In this document: positions 1 to 5,377 of the stretch, in pieces
How positions within the stretch are numbered: position 1 is the stretch's first letter
How the letters are laid out: each line of letters opens with the position of its first letter
DNA from: Acidobacteriota bacterium
GTDB lineage: Bacteria; Acidobacteriota; Holophagae; Holophagales; Holophagaceae
DNA length: 5,377 nucleotides
Direction: 5' to 3'
NCBI GenBank assembly: GCA_021778785.1
Contig: JAJYBX010000168.1
Location: 1 to 5,377, forward strand
Notes under the pieces: generated by a model
What the model was told of the DNA's origin: nothing
Database searches by the model: none
The model's input: only the letters and a program-made list of their open reading frames with translations
Made by a program: the position numbers and the translations under genes

Positions 1-705
1 CTGCCCGCGGGCCTGGGCGGCGGCTTCACCCACCTGCCGGAGGGCGCCCTCTTCCGCCTGCCCACCTGGCCGCGGATGTTCCAGTACGACTGGAGCTGGA
101 CGCACTCCCTGGGCGGCGTGGTGAACATCCTCATCATCCTGTTCACGCTGCTCTTCGTGGACATGTTCGACACCATCGGCACCCTCATGGGCATCGGCGC
201 CCAGGGCAAGCTGCTGGACAAGGAAGGCCGCTTCCCGGGCGCGTCGAAGGCCTTCATGGCCGATGCCGTGGGCACCACCTTCGCGTCCATGTTCGGCACC
301 ACGGCCATCACCGCCTACATCGAGAGCGCCTCGGGCGTGGCCGAGGGCGGCCGCACGGGGCTCACAGCCCTGGTGGTGGCCGGCTGGCTGGCCCTGGCCC
401 TCTTCCTCTCGCCGCTCTTCCTGATGGTGCCCCTCCAGGCCACGGCGCCGGCCCTGATGATGATCGGGTTCTTCATGCTCTCGGAGATCCGCGAGATCGG
501 CTTCGACGACATCACGGACGCCCTGCCCGCCTACCTCGCCGTCATCGTCATGCCCTTCACCTTCTCCATCGTGAACGGCATCGCCCTCGGGATGATCGCC
601 TACGCCGTGCTGAAGGCCGCCACGGGCCGCGCCCGGGAGGTCCACCCCATCCTCTACGGCCTCTCTGCCGTCTTCCTCCTCAAGCTCCTCTTCCTGTCCG
701 CCTAG
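1..705 (+). CDS. NCS2-family (AzgA-type) purine nucleobase permease, C-terminal part
   Basis: This is the C-terminal 234 residues of an inner-membrane nucleobase permease; the frame is open from base 1, so the start lies upstream of the window. AzgA-type members (COG2252) are usually about 430-450 residues long and carry adenine, guanine or hypoxanthine in symport with protons. Two family signatures are visible: FVDMFDTIGTLMG (bases 154-192) and the YIESASGVAEGGRTGLT stretch (about 316-366). Their acidic residues correspond to the substrate-binding membrane segments known from AzgA. Several hydrophobic segments follow, for example AYLAVIVMPFTFSIVNGIAL and a final one ending LLKLLFLSA. The last residues are followed by TAG at 703-705. 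The downstream Tsx-like porin gene begins eight bases later, so the two are probably cotranscribed. The family assignment is firm. Which purine is carried cannot be read from this half, and a PbuG/GhxP/AdeP-type symbol would be a guess. Confidence 0.93.
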   Translation: MPAGLGGGFTHLPEGALFRLPTWPRMFQYDWSWTHSLGGVVNILIILFTLLFVDMFDTIGTLMGIGAQGKLLDKEGRFPGASKAFMADAVGTTFASMFGTTAITAYIESASGVAEGGRTGLTALVVAGWLALALFLSPLFLMVPLQATAPALMMIGFFMLSEIREIGFDDITDALPAYLAVIVMPFTFSIVNGIALGMIAYAVLKAATGRAREVHPILYGLSAVFLLKLLFLSA

Positions 706-708
706 GAG
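704..708 (+). promoter_or_regulatory. Ribosome binding site of the Tsx-like porin gene
   Basis: AGGAG sits five bases before the ATG at 714 and overlaps the TAG stop (703-705) of the permease gene. It is the best Shine-Dalgarno match in the window. It fixes the start of the porin and suggests translational coupling with the permease. Confidence 0.75.
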
Positions 709-713
709 ATCCC

Positions 714-1550
714 ATGTCCAAGCGCCTCCTCGCCCTCCTCGCCGTCGCCGCCCTGCCGCTCTCCGCCGCCGGCGGATGGAGCGACACCTTCCTCGGCTAC
801 CGCACCGGCAGCCAGTTCCGCGAGCCCGGCATCGACGGCACCCTGACCAAGAACATCCTCCAGCTGGGCCACGCCAGCGGCTGGGCCTACGGATCGAACT
901 TCTTCAACGTGGACATGCTGATGTCCGACCGGAACGACCCCACCGCCGACGGGTCCACCGGCGCCGACGAGGTCTACGTCGTCTACCGCGGCTCCCTGAG
1001 CCTCGGCAAGGTGACGGGGAAGGACCTCGCCTTCGGCCCCGTGCGGGACGTGTCGATCACCGGCGGCTTCGACTTCAACAGCAAGGACAACGCCTTCGCC
1101 TCCCGGAAGCGCTTCCTCGTCCTCGGCCCCACCCTCCACTTCGCGGTCGCCAAGGGCTTCTGGGACCTGAGCCTCTTCGCCAGCCACGAGCAGAACCACA
1201 ACGGCATCGTGGGGAAGGCCGTCGACTTCAAGACCGCCGCCATGCTCTCCACGGCCTGGGGCATCCCGTTCCAGATGGGCAGCGTCGGCGCGGAGTTCAA
1301 GGGCTACGCCAACTACATCGCCGCCAAGGGCAAGGACGGCTTCGGCGCCGACACGAAGCCCGAGACCCTGGCCAACCTCAGCCTGCTCTTCGACCTCACG
1401 CCCCTCGTCGGCGGCAAGGGCAAGATCTACGCGGGCCCCGGCTTCGAGTACTGGAACAACAAGTTCGGCGGCGCGAACAACGACGGCCCCGCCCCCGCCA
1501 CCAACCGGCGCGTCACCGCCCCCATGGTCCAGCTCCAGGTCCACTTCTAG
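714..1550 (+). CDS. Tsx-like nucleoside-specific outer-membrane channel protein
   Basis: This 278-residue protein is predicted to be a small outer-membrane beta-barrel. It begins with a Sec signal peptide: MSKR, a hydrophobic LLALLAVAALPLSA core, then likely cleavage near A18/A19. It ends in VQLQVHF, with the terminal aromatic residue typical of barrels inserted by the BAM machinery. Alternating polar and hydrophobic strands run throughout. The middle resembles E. coli Tsx as recalled: TGKDLAFGPVRDV (residues 101-113) lines up with the TNTDLSFGP stretch of Tsx, followed by similar spacing of a glycine-rich strand and an FASHEQNHNG strand. An early block, LGHASGWAYGSNFFNVDM, also fits Tsx/DUF5020-type proteins. 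Tsx forms a narrow channel for nucleosides and deoxynucleosides. Position directly behind a purine permease supports that role. The start at 714 is backed by a strong ribosome binding site. The barrel nature is near certain. Family membership is likely, and substrate specificity is inferred from homology and context. Confidence 0.82.
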   Translation: MSKRLLALLAVAALPLSAAGGWSDTFLGYRTGSQFREPGIDGTLTKNILQLGHASGWAYGSNFFNVDMLMSDRNDPTADGSTGADEVYVVYRGSLSLGKVTGKDLAFGPVRDVSITGGFDFNSKDNAFASRKRFLVLGPTLHFAVAKGFWDLSLFASHEQNHNGIVGKAVDFKTAAMLSTAWGIPFQMGSVGAEFKGYANYIAAKGKDGFGADTKPETLANLSLLFDLTPLVGGKGKIYAGPGFEYWNNKFGGANNDGPAPATNRRVTAPMVQLQVHF

Positions 1551-1570
1551 CGGCGGTCCGGCTCCGCCCC

Positions 1571-1590
1571 CCTCCGAGATTGAGCGGAGG
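1571..1590 (+). terminator. Small hairpin after the porin gene, weak terminator candidate
   Basis: CCTCCG (1571-1576) and CGGAGG (1585-1590) are perfect inverted repeats around an eight-base loop, starting 20 bases after the porin stop. The stem is all but one G-C pairs, but no T-tract follows, so intrinsic termination is doubtful. In DNA this GC-rich, a six-pair stem can occur by chance. It could also be a simple mRNA 3' structure. Confidence 0.22.
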
Positions 1591-1610
1591 CCGGGCGCGA
1601 CCGATAGGAT
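1580..1610 (+). promoter_or_regulatory. Possible promoter of the kinase operon
   Basis: TTGAGC (1580-1585) and TAGGAT (1605-1610) each match four of six bases of the sigma-70 -35 and -10 hexamers, with a 19-base spacer, slightly longer than ideal. They lie in the least GC-rich part of the 81-base gap and would start transcription about 15 bases before the ATG at 1632. The first hexamer overlaps the hairpin at 1571-1590, so both may not be functional. This is a weak match, offered because the gap is the only plausible promoter site in the window. Confidence 0.25.
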
Positions 1611-1631
1611 GGGCAATCGCCCCGGATCGCC

Positions 1632-4208
1632 ATGCCCCTCCTCCGCCAACGCTCCATCGCCAGCCAGATCCGCCTGGCCCTCGGCCTGCTCGCCGTCCTC
1701 ATGACCCTGGGCTCCCTGGGGATGCTGCTCCTTGCGCGGCGCGCGGCCGAGAACGCCAGCCGCCTCTACCAGGAGCACCTCCGTCCACTCCAGCAGCTCA
1801 ATACGGTGGCGGAGGCCTATTCCGTGGCCATGACCGGCAGCCTGCGAGCGGTCCGGTCTGGGGACATGGCCCCCGCGGAGGGCCTCGCCGAGCTGCACCG
1901 GGACACGCTCCGGGCCGAGGCCGCCTGGCGGGACTACCGCCAGGATCATGACGCCTCCACGGCCGTGCTCCAGGTGGAGTCCCACCTCCAGAACCTACGG
2001 GGGCTCAGCCGGCGTCTCGAGGCGCTCCTGCCCCAGGGGGTGTCCGCAGAGCTGGGGACCTTCGGGGACCGGGACTGGCTGCCGGAGGTCATCGCCCTCT
2101 CCCGGGGCCTGGGCGGGCTCCGGGAGGAGCAGGACCGCACGGCCCAGGTTCTCATCGCCGAGCTGCAGGCGCAGACCCGGCGGACGACCTGGATCGGCCT
2201 CGCCCTTATGGCCTCTGCCCTGCTCCTGGCCCTGGGGCTCAGCCAGGCCTTCGCCCGGCACCTCCAACGGGGCGTCGGCGATCTGGTGGGCCGCCTCCAG
2301 CGCGTGGCCGACGGCAACCTGGAGCCCACTCCCGAACGGGCCGGCGAGGACGAGCTGGCCGTAGCCGACCGGGAGCTGAACCGGACGGTGGCCCGGCTCG
2401 ATCGGCTGATGGAGAGCCTGCGGGACCAGCAGGCCCTGGAGCGGGCGATCCTGGATGGGGCCCAGGCCGCGATCATCGGCCTCGACCTGGACGGGAAGGT
2501 GAACCGATTCAACCACGCCGCCGAGGTCATGCTGGGCTACCGGGCGGAGGAGGTGCTGGGCCAGGCCACCCCGCTGCTGTGGCGGCTGCCGGAAGAGCTC
2601 ACACGCCTGGCCGAAGAGCTCAGCGCCCGGATGCGGCGCCCCATCCAGTCCGGCGTGGAGGCCCTGCAGGCCGCGGCCCATATCCCGGGCTTCTCCACCG
2701 AGTGCCACTACCGCCACCGGGACGGCCACCTGGTGCCGGTGCTGCTGGTCATCTCCCGGATCCTGAATCCCGAGGGGAGGCTGCTGGGGACCATGGGCGT
2801 GGCCCTGGACCTCACGGAGATCAAGCGCCTCCAGGCCGAACTCCAGGAGAGCGAAGCCCGCGCCCAGGCCGCATCCCGGGCCAAGAGCGCCTTCCTGGCC
2901 AGCATGAGCCACGAGCTGCGCACACCCCTGACGGCCATCCTCGGGTACACCCGGCTCATGGCCCGGGAGCCCGCCCGGAGCGGGGACGACCGGGTCCGGC
3001 TCAGCCATGTGGTGCGGGCGGGGGAGCACCTCCTCTCCCTCATCAACGATGTGCTCTCCCTGTCGAAGATCGAGGCGGGCCGCATGGAGCTGAAGCCCGT
3101 GCGCTTCGAGCCTGCGGCCCTCTTCCGGGATCTGGAGGCGCTCCTCCGGGCCACCGCTCAGGGGAAAGGGCTCAGCTTGGAGGTGGACGCCGACGGCTTC
3201 CCGGACCAGGTGGAGGGTGATCTCCCCAAGCTGAGACAGGTCCTCCTCAACCTCCTGGGCAATGCCCTCAAGTTCACGGAGGCCGGCCACGTGCGCCTGC
3301 GGGCGCGCTGGCAGGAGGACCGGGCCACCTTCTCCGTCGAGGACACGGGCCCCGGCATCGCCCCCGAGGACCAGGCCCGGCTCTTCCAGGCCTTCAGCCA
3401 GACGGAACAGGGGGCCAGCGCCGGGGGCACGGGCCTGGGCCTCCACATCAGCCAGGTGCTGGTGGGCCTCCTGGGCGGCCGGATGGAACTGGACAGCACG
3501 CCCGGCCAGGGCTCCCGGTTCAGCTTCACCCTGCCCCTGCCGGAGGCGGAGGGGGCGGTCCTGCGCCATGCCGATCGGACCGTGGGCCACCTGGCCGCCG
3601 GCCAGGGGGAGCCCCGCCTGCTGGTGGTGGACGACCGGCCGGAGAACCGGGATACCCTCTGCGGTCTCCTGCGCCTGGTGGGCTTCCGGTGCACCGAGGC
3701 CGTGGATGGGGCCGACGGCCTGGCCCAGTGGGAGCGGGACCGGCCCGACCTGGTGCTCATGGATCTGCGCATGCCGGTCCTGGACGGCTTCGCAGCCATC
3801 GAGGCCCTCCGCCGCCTGGAAGCCCAGCGGGGCTGGCCCCGCACCCCCGTGGTGGCCATCAGCGCCAGCGTCTACGACGTGGATCCCCGGGACCTGGCCG
3901 CCCGCGGATTCGACGGCTTCCTCACGAAGCCCATCGACGAGGCCAGCCTCTTCCAGACCCTGGCCACCCTCCTGGGCCTCGCCTTCGCGGAGGTCCCCCC
4001 GCCCGATGCCGCCGCCCCGGCCGGACTCGACGGGGCCGCCGACCTGGATCCCGGCTGGCGCGCCCGCTTCCGGAGCCAGATCACGGTGGGGGACCTGGAA
4101 GCCGCCGAACGCCTGCTGGACGATCTGCCGGAGAGCCCCCTGAAGACCGGACTCCGACAGCACCTGCGGGCCTATCATCTCAAGGAACTTCTCCAACACA
4201 TCCCCTGA
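1632..4208 (+). CDS. Membrane-bound hybrid sensor histidine kinase (4HB-like sensor, HAMP, PAS, HisKA, HATPase, receiver)
   Basis: This 858-residue inner-membrane protein should autophosphorylate on a histidine in response to a periplasmic or PAS-detected signal, then pass the phosphate to its own receiver. Domains in order: transmembrane helix 1 (about 15-35); periplasmic helical region (36-184) resembling the four-helix bundle of chemoreceptors; transmembrane helix 2 (187-208); HAMP (209-262); PAS (about 270-393) closing with the usual DLTEIK motif; coiled linker (398-420); HisKA with phosphoacceptor H427 in SHELRTPL; HATPase with N box N540/N544, G1 box DTGPGI (571-576) and G2 box GTGLGL (599-604). 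The receiver (about 663-785) has acidic pair D667/D668, phosphorylatable D711, S744 and K766. A helical tail (804-858) lacks an Hpt-type histidine motif. ATG 1632 is the first start after an in-frame TAG at 1605, and a later start would break helix 1. No good Shine-Dalgarno sequence precedes it. All catalytic residues are intact. The signal is unknown. Confidence 0.95.
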   Translation: MPLLRQRSIASQIRLALGLLAVLMTLGSLGMLLLARRAAENASRLYQEHLRPLQQLNTVAEAYSVAMTGSLRAVRSGDMAPAEGLAELHRDTLRAEAAWRDYRQDHDASTAVLQVESHLQNLRGLSRRLEALLPQGVSAELGTFGDRDWLPEVIALSRGLGGLREEQDRTAQVLIAELQAQTRRTTWIGLALMASALLLALGLSQAFARHLQRGVGDLVGRLQRVADGNLEPTPERAGEDELAVADRELNRTVARLDRLMESLRDQQALERAILDGAQAAIIGLDLDGKVNRFNHAAEVMLGYRAEEVLGQATPLLWRLPEELTRLAEELSARMRRPIQSGVEALQAAAHIPGFSTECHYRHRDGHLVPVLLVISRILNPEGRLLGTMGVALDLTEIKRLQAELQESEARAQAASRAKSAFLASMSHELRTPLTAILGYTRLMAREPARSGDDRVRLSHVVRAGEHLLSLINDVLSLSKIEAGRMELKPVRFEPAALFRDLEALLRATAQGKGLSLEVDADGFPDQVEGDLPKLRQVLLNLLGNALKFTEAGHVRLRARWQEDRATFSVEDTGPGIAPEDQARLFQAFSQTEQGASAGGTGLGLHISQVLVGLLGGRMELDSTPGQGSRFSFTLPLPEAEGAVLRHADRTVGHLAAGQGEPRLLVVDDRPENRDTLCGLLRLVGFRCTEAVDGADGLAQWERDRPDLVLMDLRMPVLDGFAAIEALRRLEAQRGWPRTPVVAISASVYDVDPRDLAARGFDGFLTKPIDEASLFQTLATLLGLAFAEVPPPDAAAPAGLDGAADLDPGWRARFRSQITVGDLEAAERLLDDLPESPLKTGLRQHLRAYHLKELLQHIP

Positions 4209-4214
4209 GCCATC

Positions 4215-4218
4215 GAGG
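4215..4218 (+). promoter_or_regulatory. Ribosome binding site of the receiver-kinase gene
   Basis: GAGG lies five bases before the ATG at 4224, inside the 15-base gap after the hybrid kinase stop. It supports 4224 as the start and independent re-initiation of translation on a shared mRNA. Confidence 0.5.
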
Positions 4219-4223
4219 CCCCC

Positions 4224-5357
4224 ATGCTGGTCCCCCCCGCCGACCTCCTGCTGGTGGACGACAATCCCACCAACCTCGATCTGCTCACCCGCGTGCTGAA
4301 GGGCAACCAGCACCGGGTCCGCACGGTCACCAGCGGGGCCATGGCCCTGGAGGCCGCCCGGCGTCAGCCGCCCGAGCTCATGCTGCTGGACGTGAGCATG
4401 CCCGAGATGGACGGCTACCAGGTCTGCCAGGCCCTGGCCCGGCAGCCGGCCCTGGCCCCCATCCCCGTGATCTTCATCAGCGCCCTGGACGACCCCCTGG
4501 ACAAGGTGAAGGCCTTCCAGGTGGGGGGACGCGACTACATCACCAAGCCCTTCTCCACCGAGGAGGTGCTGGCCCGGGTGGAGCACCACGTCAGCCTCGG
4601 GCGCCTGCAGAAGGACCTGGAGCGGCAGAACCAGGCCCTCCTGGACGCCAACCTCAAGCTGAAGGAAGTCCACACCCTCAAGGCCAACTTCACCGCCATG
4701 CTGGTGCATGACATCCGCTCGCCCCTTGCCGGCGTGGGCCTGATGCTGGATGCCCTCAAGGAGGGGGTGGTCCCGAGGCCCGCCCTGGTCGCCCAGGCCG
4801 AACAGAGCTTCAACCAGGTGCGCCACCTCCTGGACGAGATGCTGGAGCTGCACCGCAGTGAGCACGGCCAGGTGCCCCTGGACCTGGAACCGATCGATCC
4901 CCTCCACTGGCTGGGCAGCCTCGCCGCCATCTACGAGCTGCGGGCCGCCGAGTCCGGCCTCCACTTCCAGGCCAACTTCCCGGAGGGCCTGCCGGAGATC
5001 CGCGGGGACCGGGCCCAACTCGACCGCGTCCTGCACAACCTGCTGGACAACGCCCTCAAGTTCACACCCCGGGGCGGCGCCGTCCGCCTGGAGGCCGCCC
5101 AGGACTTCGGCTCCGGCGTGGAGTCCGGCCTCCGCTTCCTCCGCATCGGCGTCATCGACACCGGGCGCGGCATCCCCCCGGACAAGCTGCCCTTCGTCTT
5201 CGATCCCTTCCGCCAGACCGAGCGCGGCGACGCCGAGCGGGGCTTCGGGCTGGGCCTGGCCATCGTCCAGCGCCTCGTCGCCGCCCACCAGGGCCAGATC
5301 CGCGCCCAGAGCCAGCCCGGATTCGGAACCAGCTTCACCCTCCACCTGCCCTGCTGA
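4224..5357 (+). CDS. Soluble receiver-histidine kinase (REC-HisKA-HATPase)
   Basis: This 377-residue cytoplasmic protein has no membrane segment or signal peptide. It starts with a receiver domain (about 7-123) with acidic pair D12/D13, phosphorylatable D56 in LLDVSMPEMDG, S86 and K108 in ITKPF. A coiled-coil linker (about 125-154) leads to HisKA with H162 in HDIRSPL. The HATPase domain carries N272/N276 in NLLDNALKFT, a G1 box DTGRGI (312-317), an F-box-like FVFDPF, and a G2 box GFGLGL (340-345), so it should be an active kinase. In proteins of this order the N-terminal receiver usually controls the attached kinase, so its activity may be set by phosphate from another protein. It follows the hybrid kinase by 15 bases, in the same reading frame, and is almost certainly cotranscribed with it. 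The likely job is a second step in the same phosphorelay, but the donor, any Hpt intermediate and the final output are not encoded here. Confidence 0.94.
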   Translation: MLVPPADLLLVDDNPTNLDLLTRVLKGNQHRVRTVTSGAMALEAARRQPPELMLLDVSMPEMDGYQVCQALARQPALAPIPVIFISALDDPLDKVKAFQVGGRDYITKPFSTEEVLARVEHHVSLGRLQKDLERQNQALLDANLKLKEVHTLKANFTAMLVHDIRSPLAGVGLMLDALKEGVVPRPALVAQAEQSFNQVRHLLDEMLELHRSEHGQVPLDLEPIDPLHWLGSLAAIYELRAAESGLHFQANFPEGLPEIRGDRAQLDRVLHNLLDNALKFTPRGGAVRLEAAQDFGSGVESGLRFLRIGVIDTGRGIPPDKLPFVFDPFRQTERGDAERGFGLGLAIVQRLVAAHQGQIRAQSQPGFGTSFTLHLPC

Positions 5358-5377
5358 GGCGGCGCGGTCGCGAGCCC

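Noticed and set aside
776..1951. Plus-strand open frame of 391 codons overlapping the porin in another frame
   Set aside because: It is rich in R, P, H and Q, as expected for an out-of-frame reading of GC-rich coding DNA. It crosses the intergenic gap and has no domain or suitable start signal.
702..1985. Minus-strand open frame of 427 codons opposite the porin and the start of the hybrid kinase
   Set aside because: The translation is repetitive and rich in G, A, E and V, with no motif. It is opposite two well-supported coding regions and is a GC-rich shadow frame.
4206..4208. TGA between the kinase genes as a selenocysteine or programmed readthrough codon
   Set aside because: No selenocysteine-type stem-loop is evident just after the codon, the upstream protein is complete at this point, and the downstream ORF has its own ATG and GAGG. 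It was kept only as a possible fission point.
3261..5065. Near-identical short stretches in the two kinase genes (N boxes at 3261-3277 and 5049-5065) as a repeat
   Set aside because: Both encode the conserved NALKFT motif with the codon preference of a GC-rich genome. The similarity does not extend into flanking sequence, so it reflects shared family motifs rather than a DNA repeat.
1995..5345. Very long open frame on the minus strand (1116 codons) spanning both kinase genes
   Set aside because: It lies fully antisense to two genes with complete, ordered catalytic motifs. Its translation is low-complexity (rich in G, A, E, Q, H, L and V) with no recognisable domain. Long antisense frames are expected in DNA with this GC content because stop codons are rare.
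5358..5377. Possible terminator or new gene start after the last stop
   Set aside because: Only 20 bases remain. They contain GC-rich short palindromic pieces but no convincing stem plus T-tract and no start codon with a ribosome binding site.

Overview
The window is very GC-rich (roughly 70% by eye) and densely coded. All four supported genes lie on the + strand with short gaps between them. It encodes an outer-membrane beta-barrel protein, so the host is Gram-negative. The composition, the Tsx-type porin next to an AzgA-type permease, and the multi-domain histidine kinases would suit an Acidobacteriota of the Geothrix/Holophaga type, but a high-GC proteobacterium or myxobacterium cannot be excluded. 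No rRNA, tRNA, CRISPR array, mobile element or repeat array is seen.

Region 1 (1-1550) looks like a purine uptake operon. The C-terminal half of an NCS2/AzgA-type nucleobase permease runs in from the left edge. Eight bases after its stop comes a Tsx-like outer-membrane channel, whose ribosome binding site overlaps the permease stop codon. Together they could form an uptake route across both membranes: nucleosides or related solutes through the outer membrane, nucleobases through the inner membrane.

Region 2 (1551-1631) is an 81-base gap. It holds a small perfect hairpin and a weak promoter-like pair of hexamers, so a transcription boundary may lie here.

Region 3 (1632-5357) is a two-gene signalling operon. 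The first gene encodes a membrane-bound hybrid histidine kinase with a periplasmic helical sensor, HAMP, PAS, HisKA, HATPase and a C-terminal receiver. The second encodes a soluble protein with the order receiver, HisKA, HATPase. All catalytic motifs are intact in both. The two genes are in the same reading frame, separated only by one TGA and five sense codons. No Hpt protein and no DNA-binding or enzymatic output domain is present, so the target of the relay lies outside the window. The last 20 bases (5358-5377) hold nothing recognisable.

Nothing here is clearly a new type of system. The most distinctive points are the in-frame near-fusion of the two kinases with back-to-back receiver domains, and the pairing of a Tsx-like porin with a purine permease.
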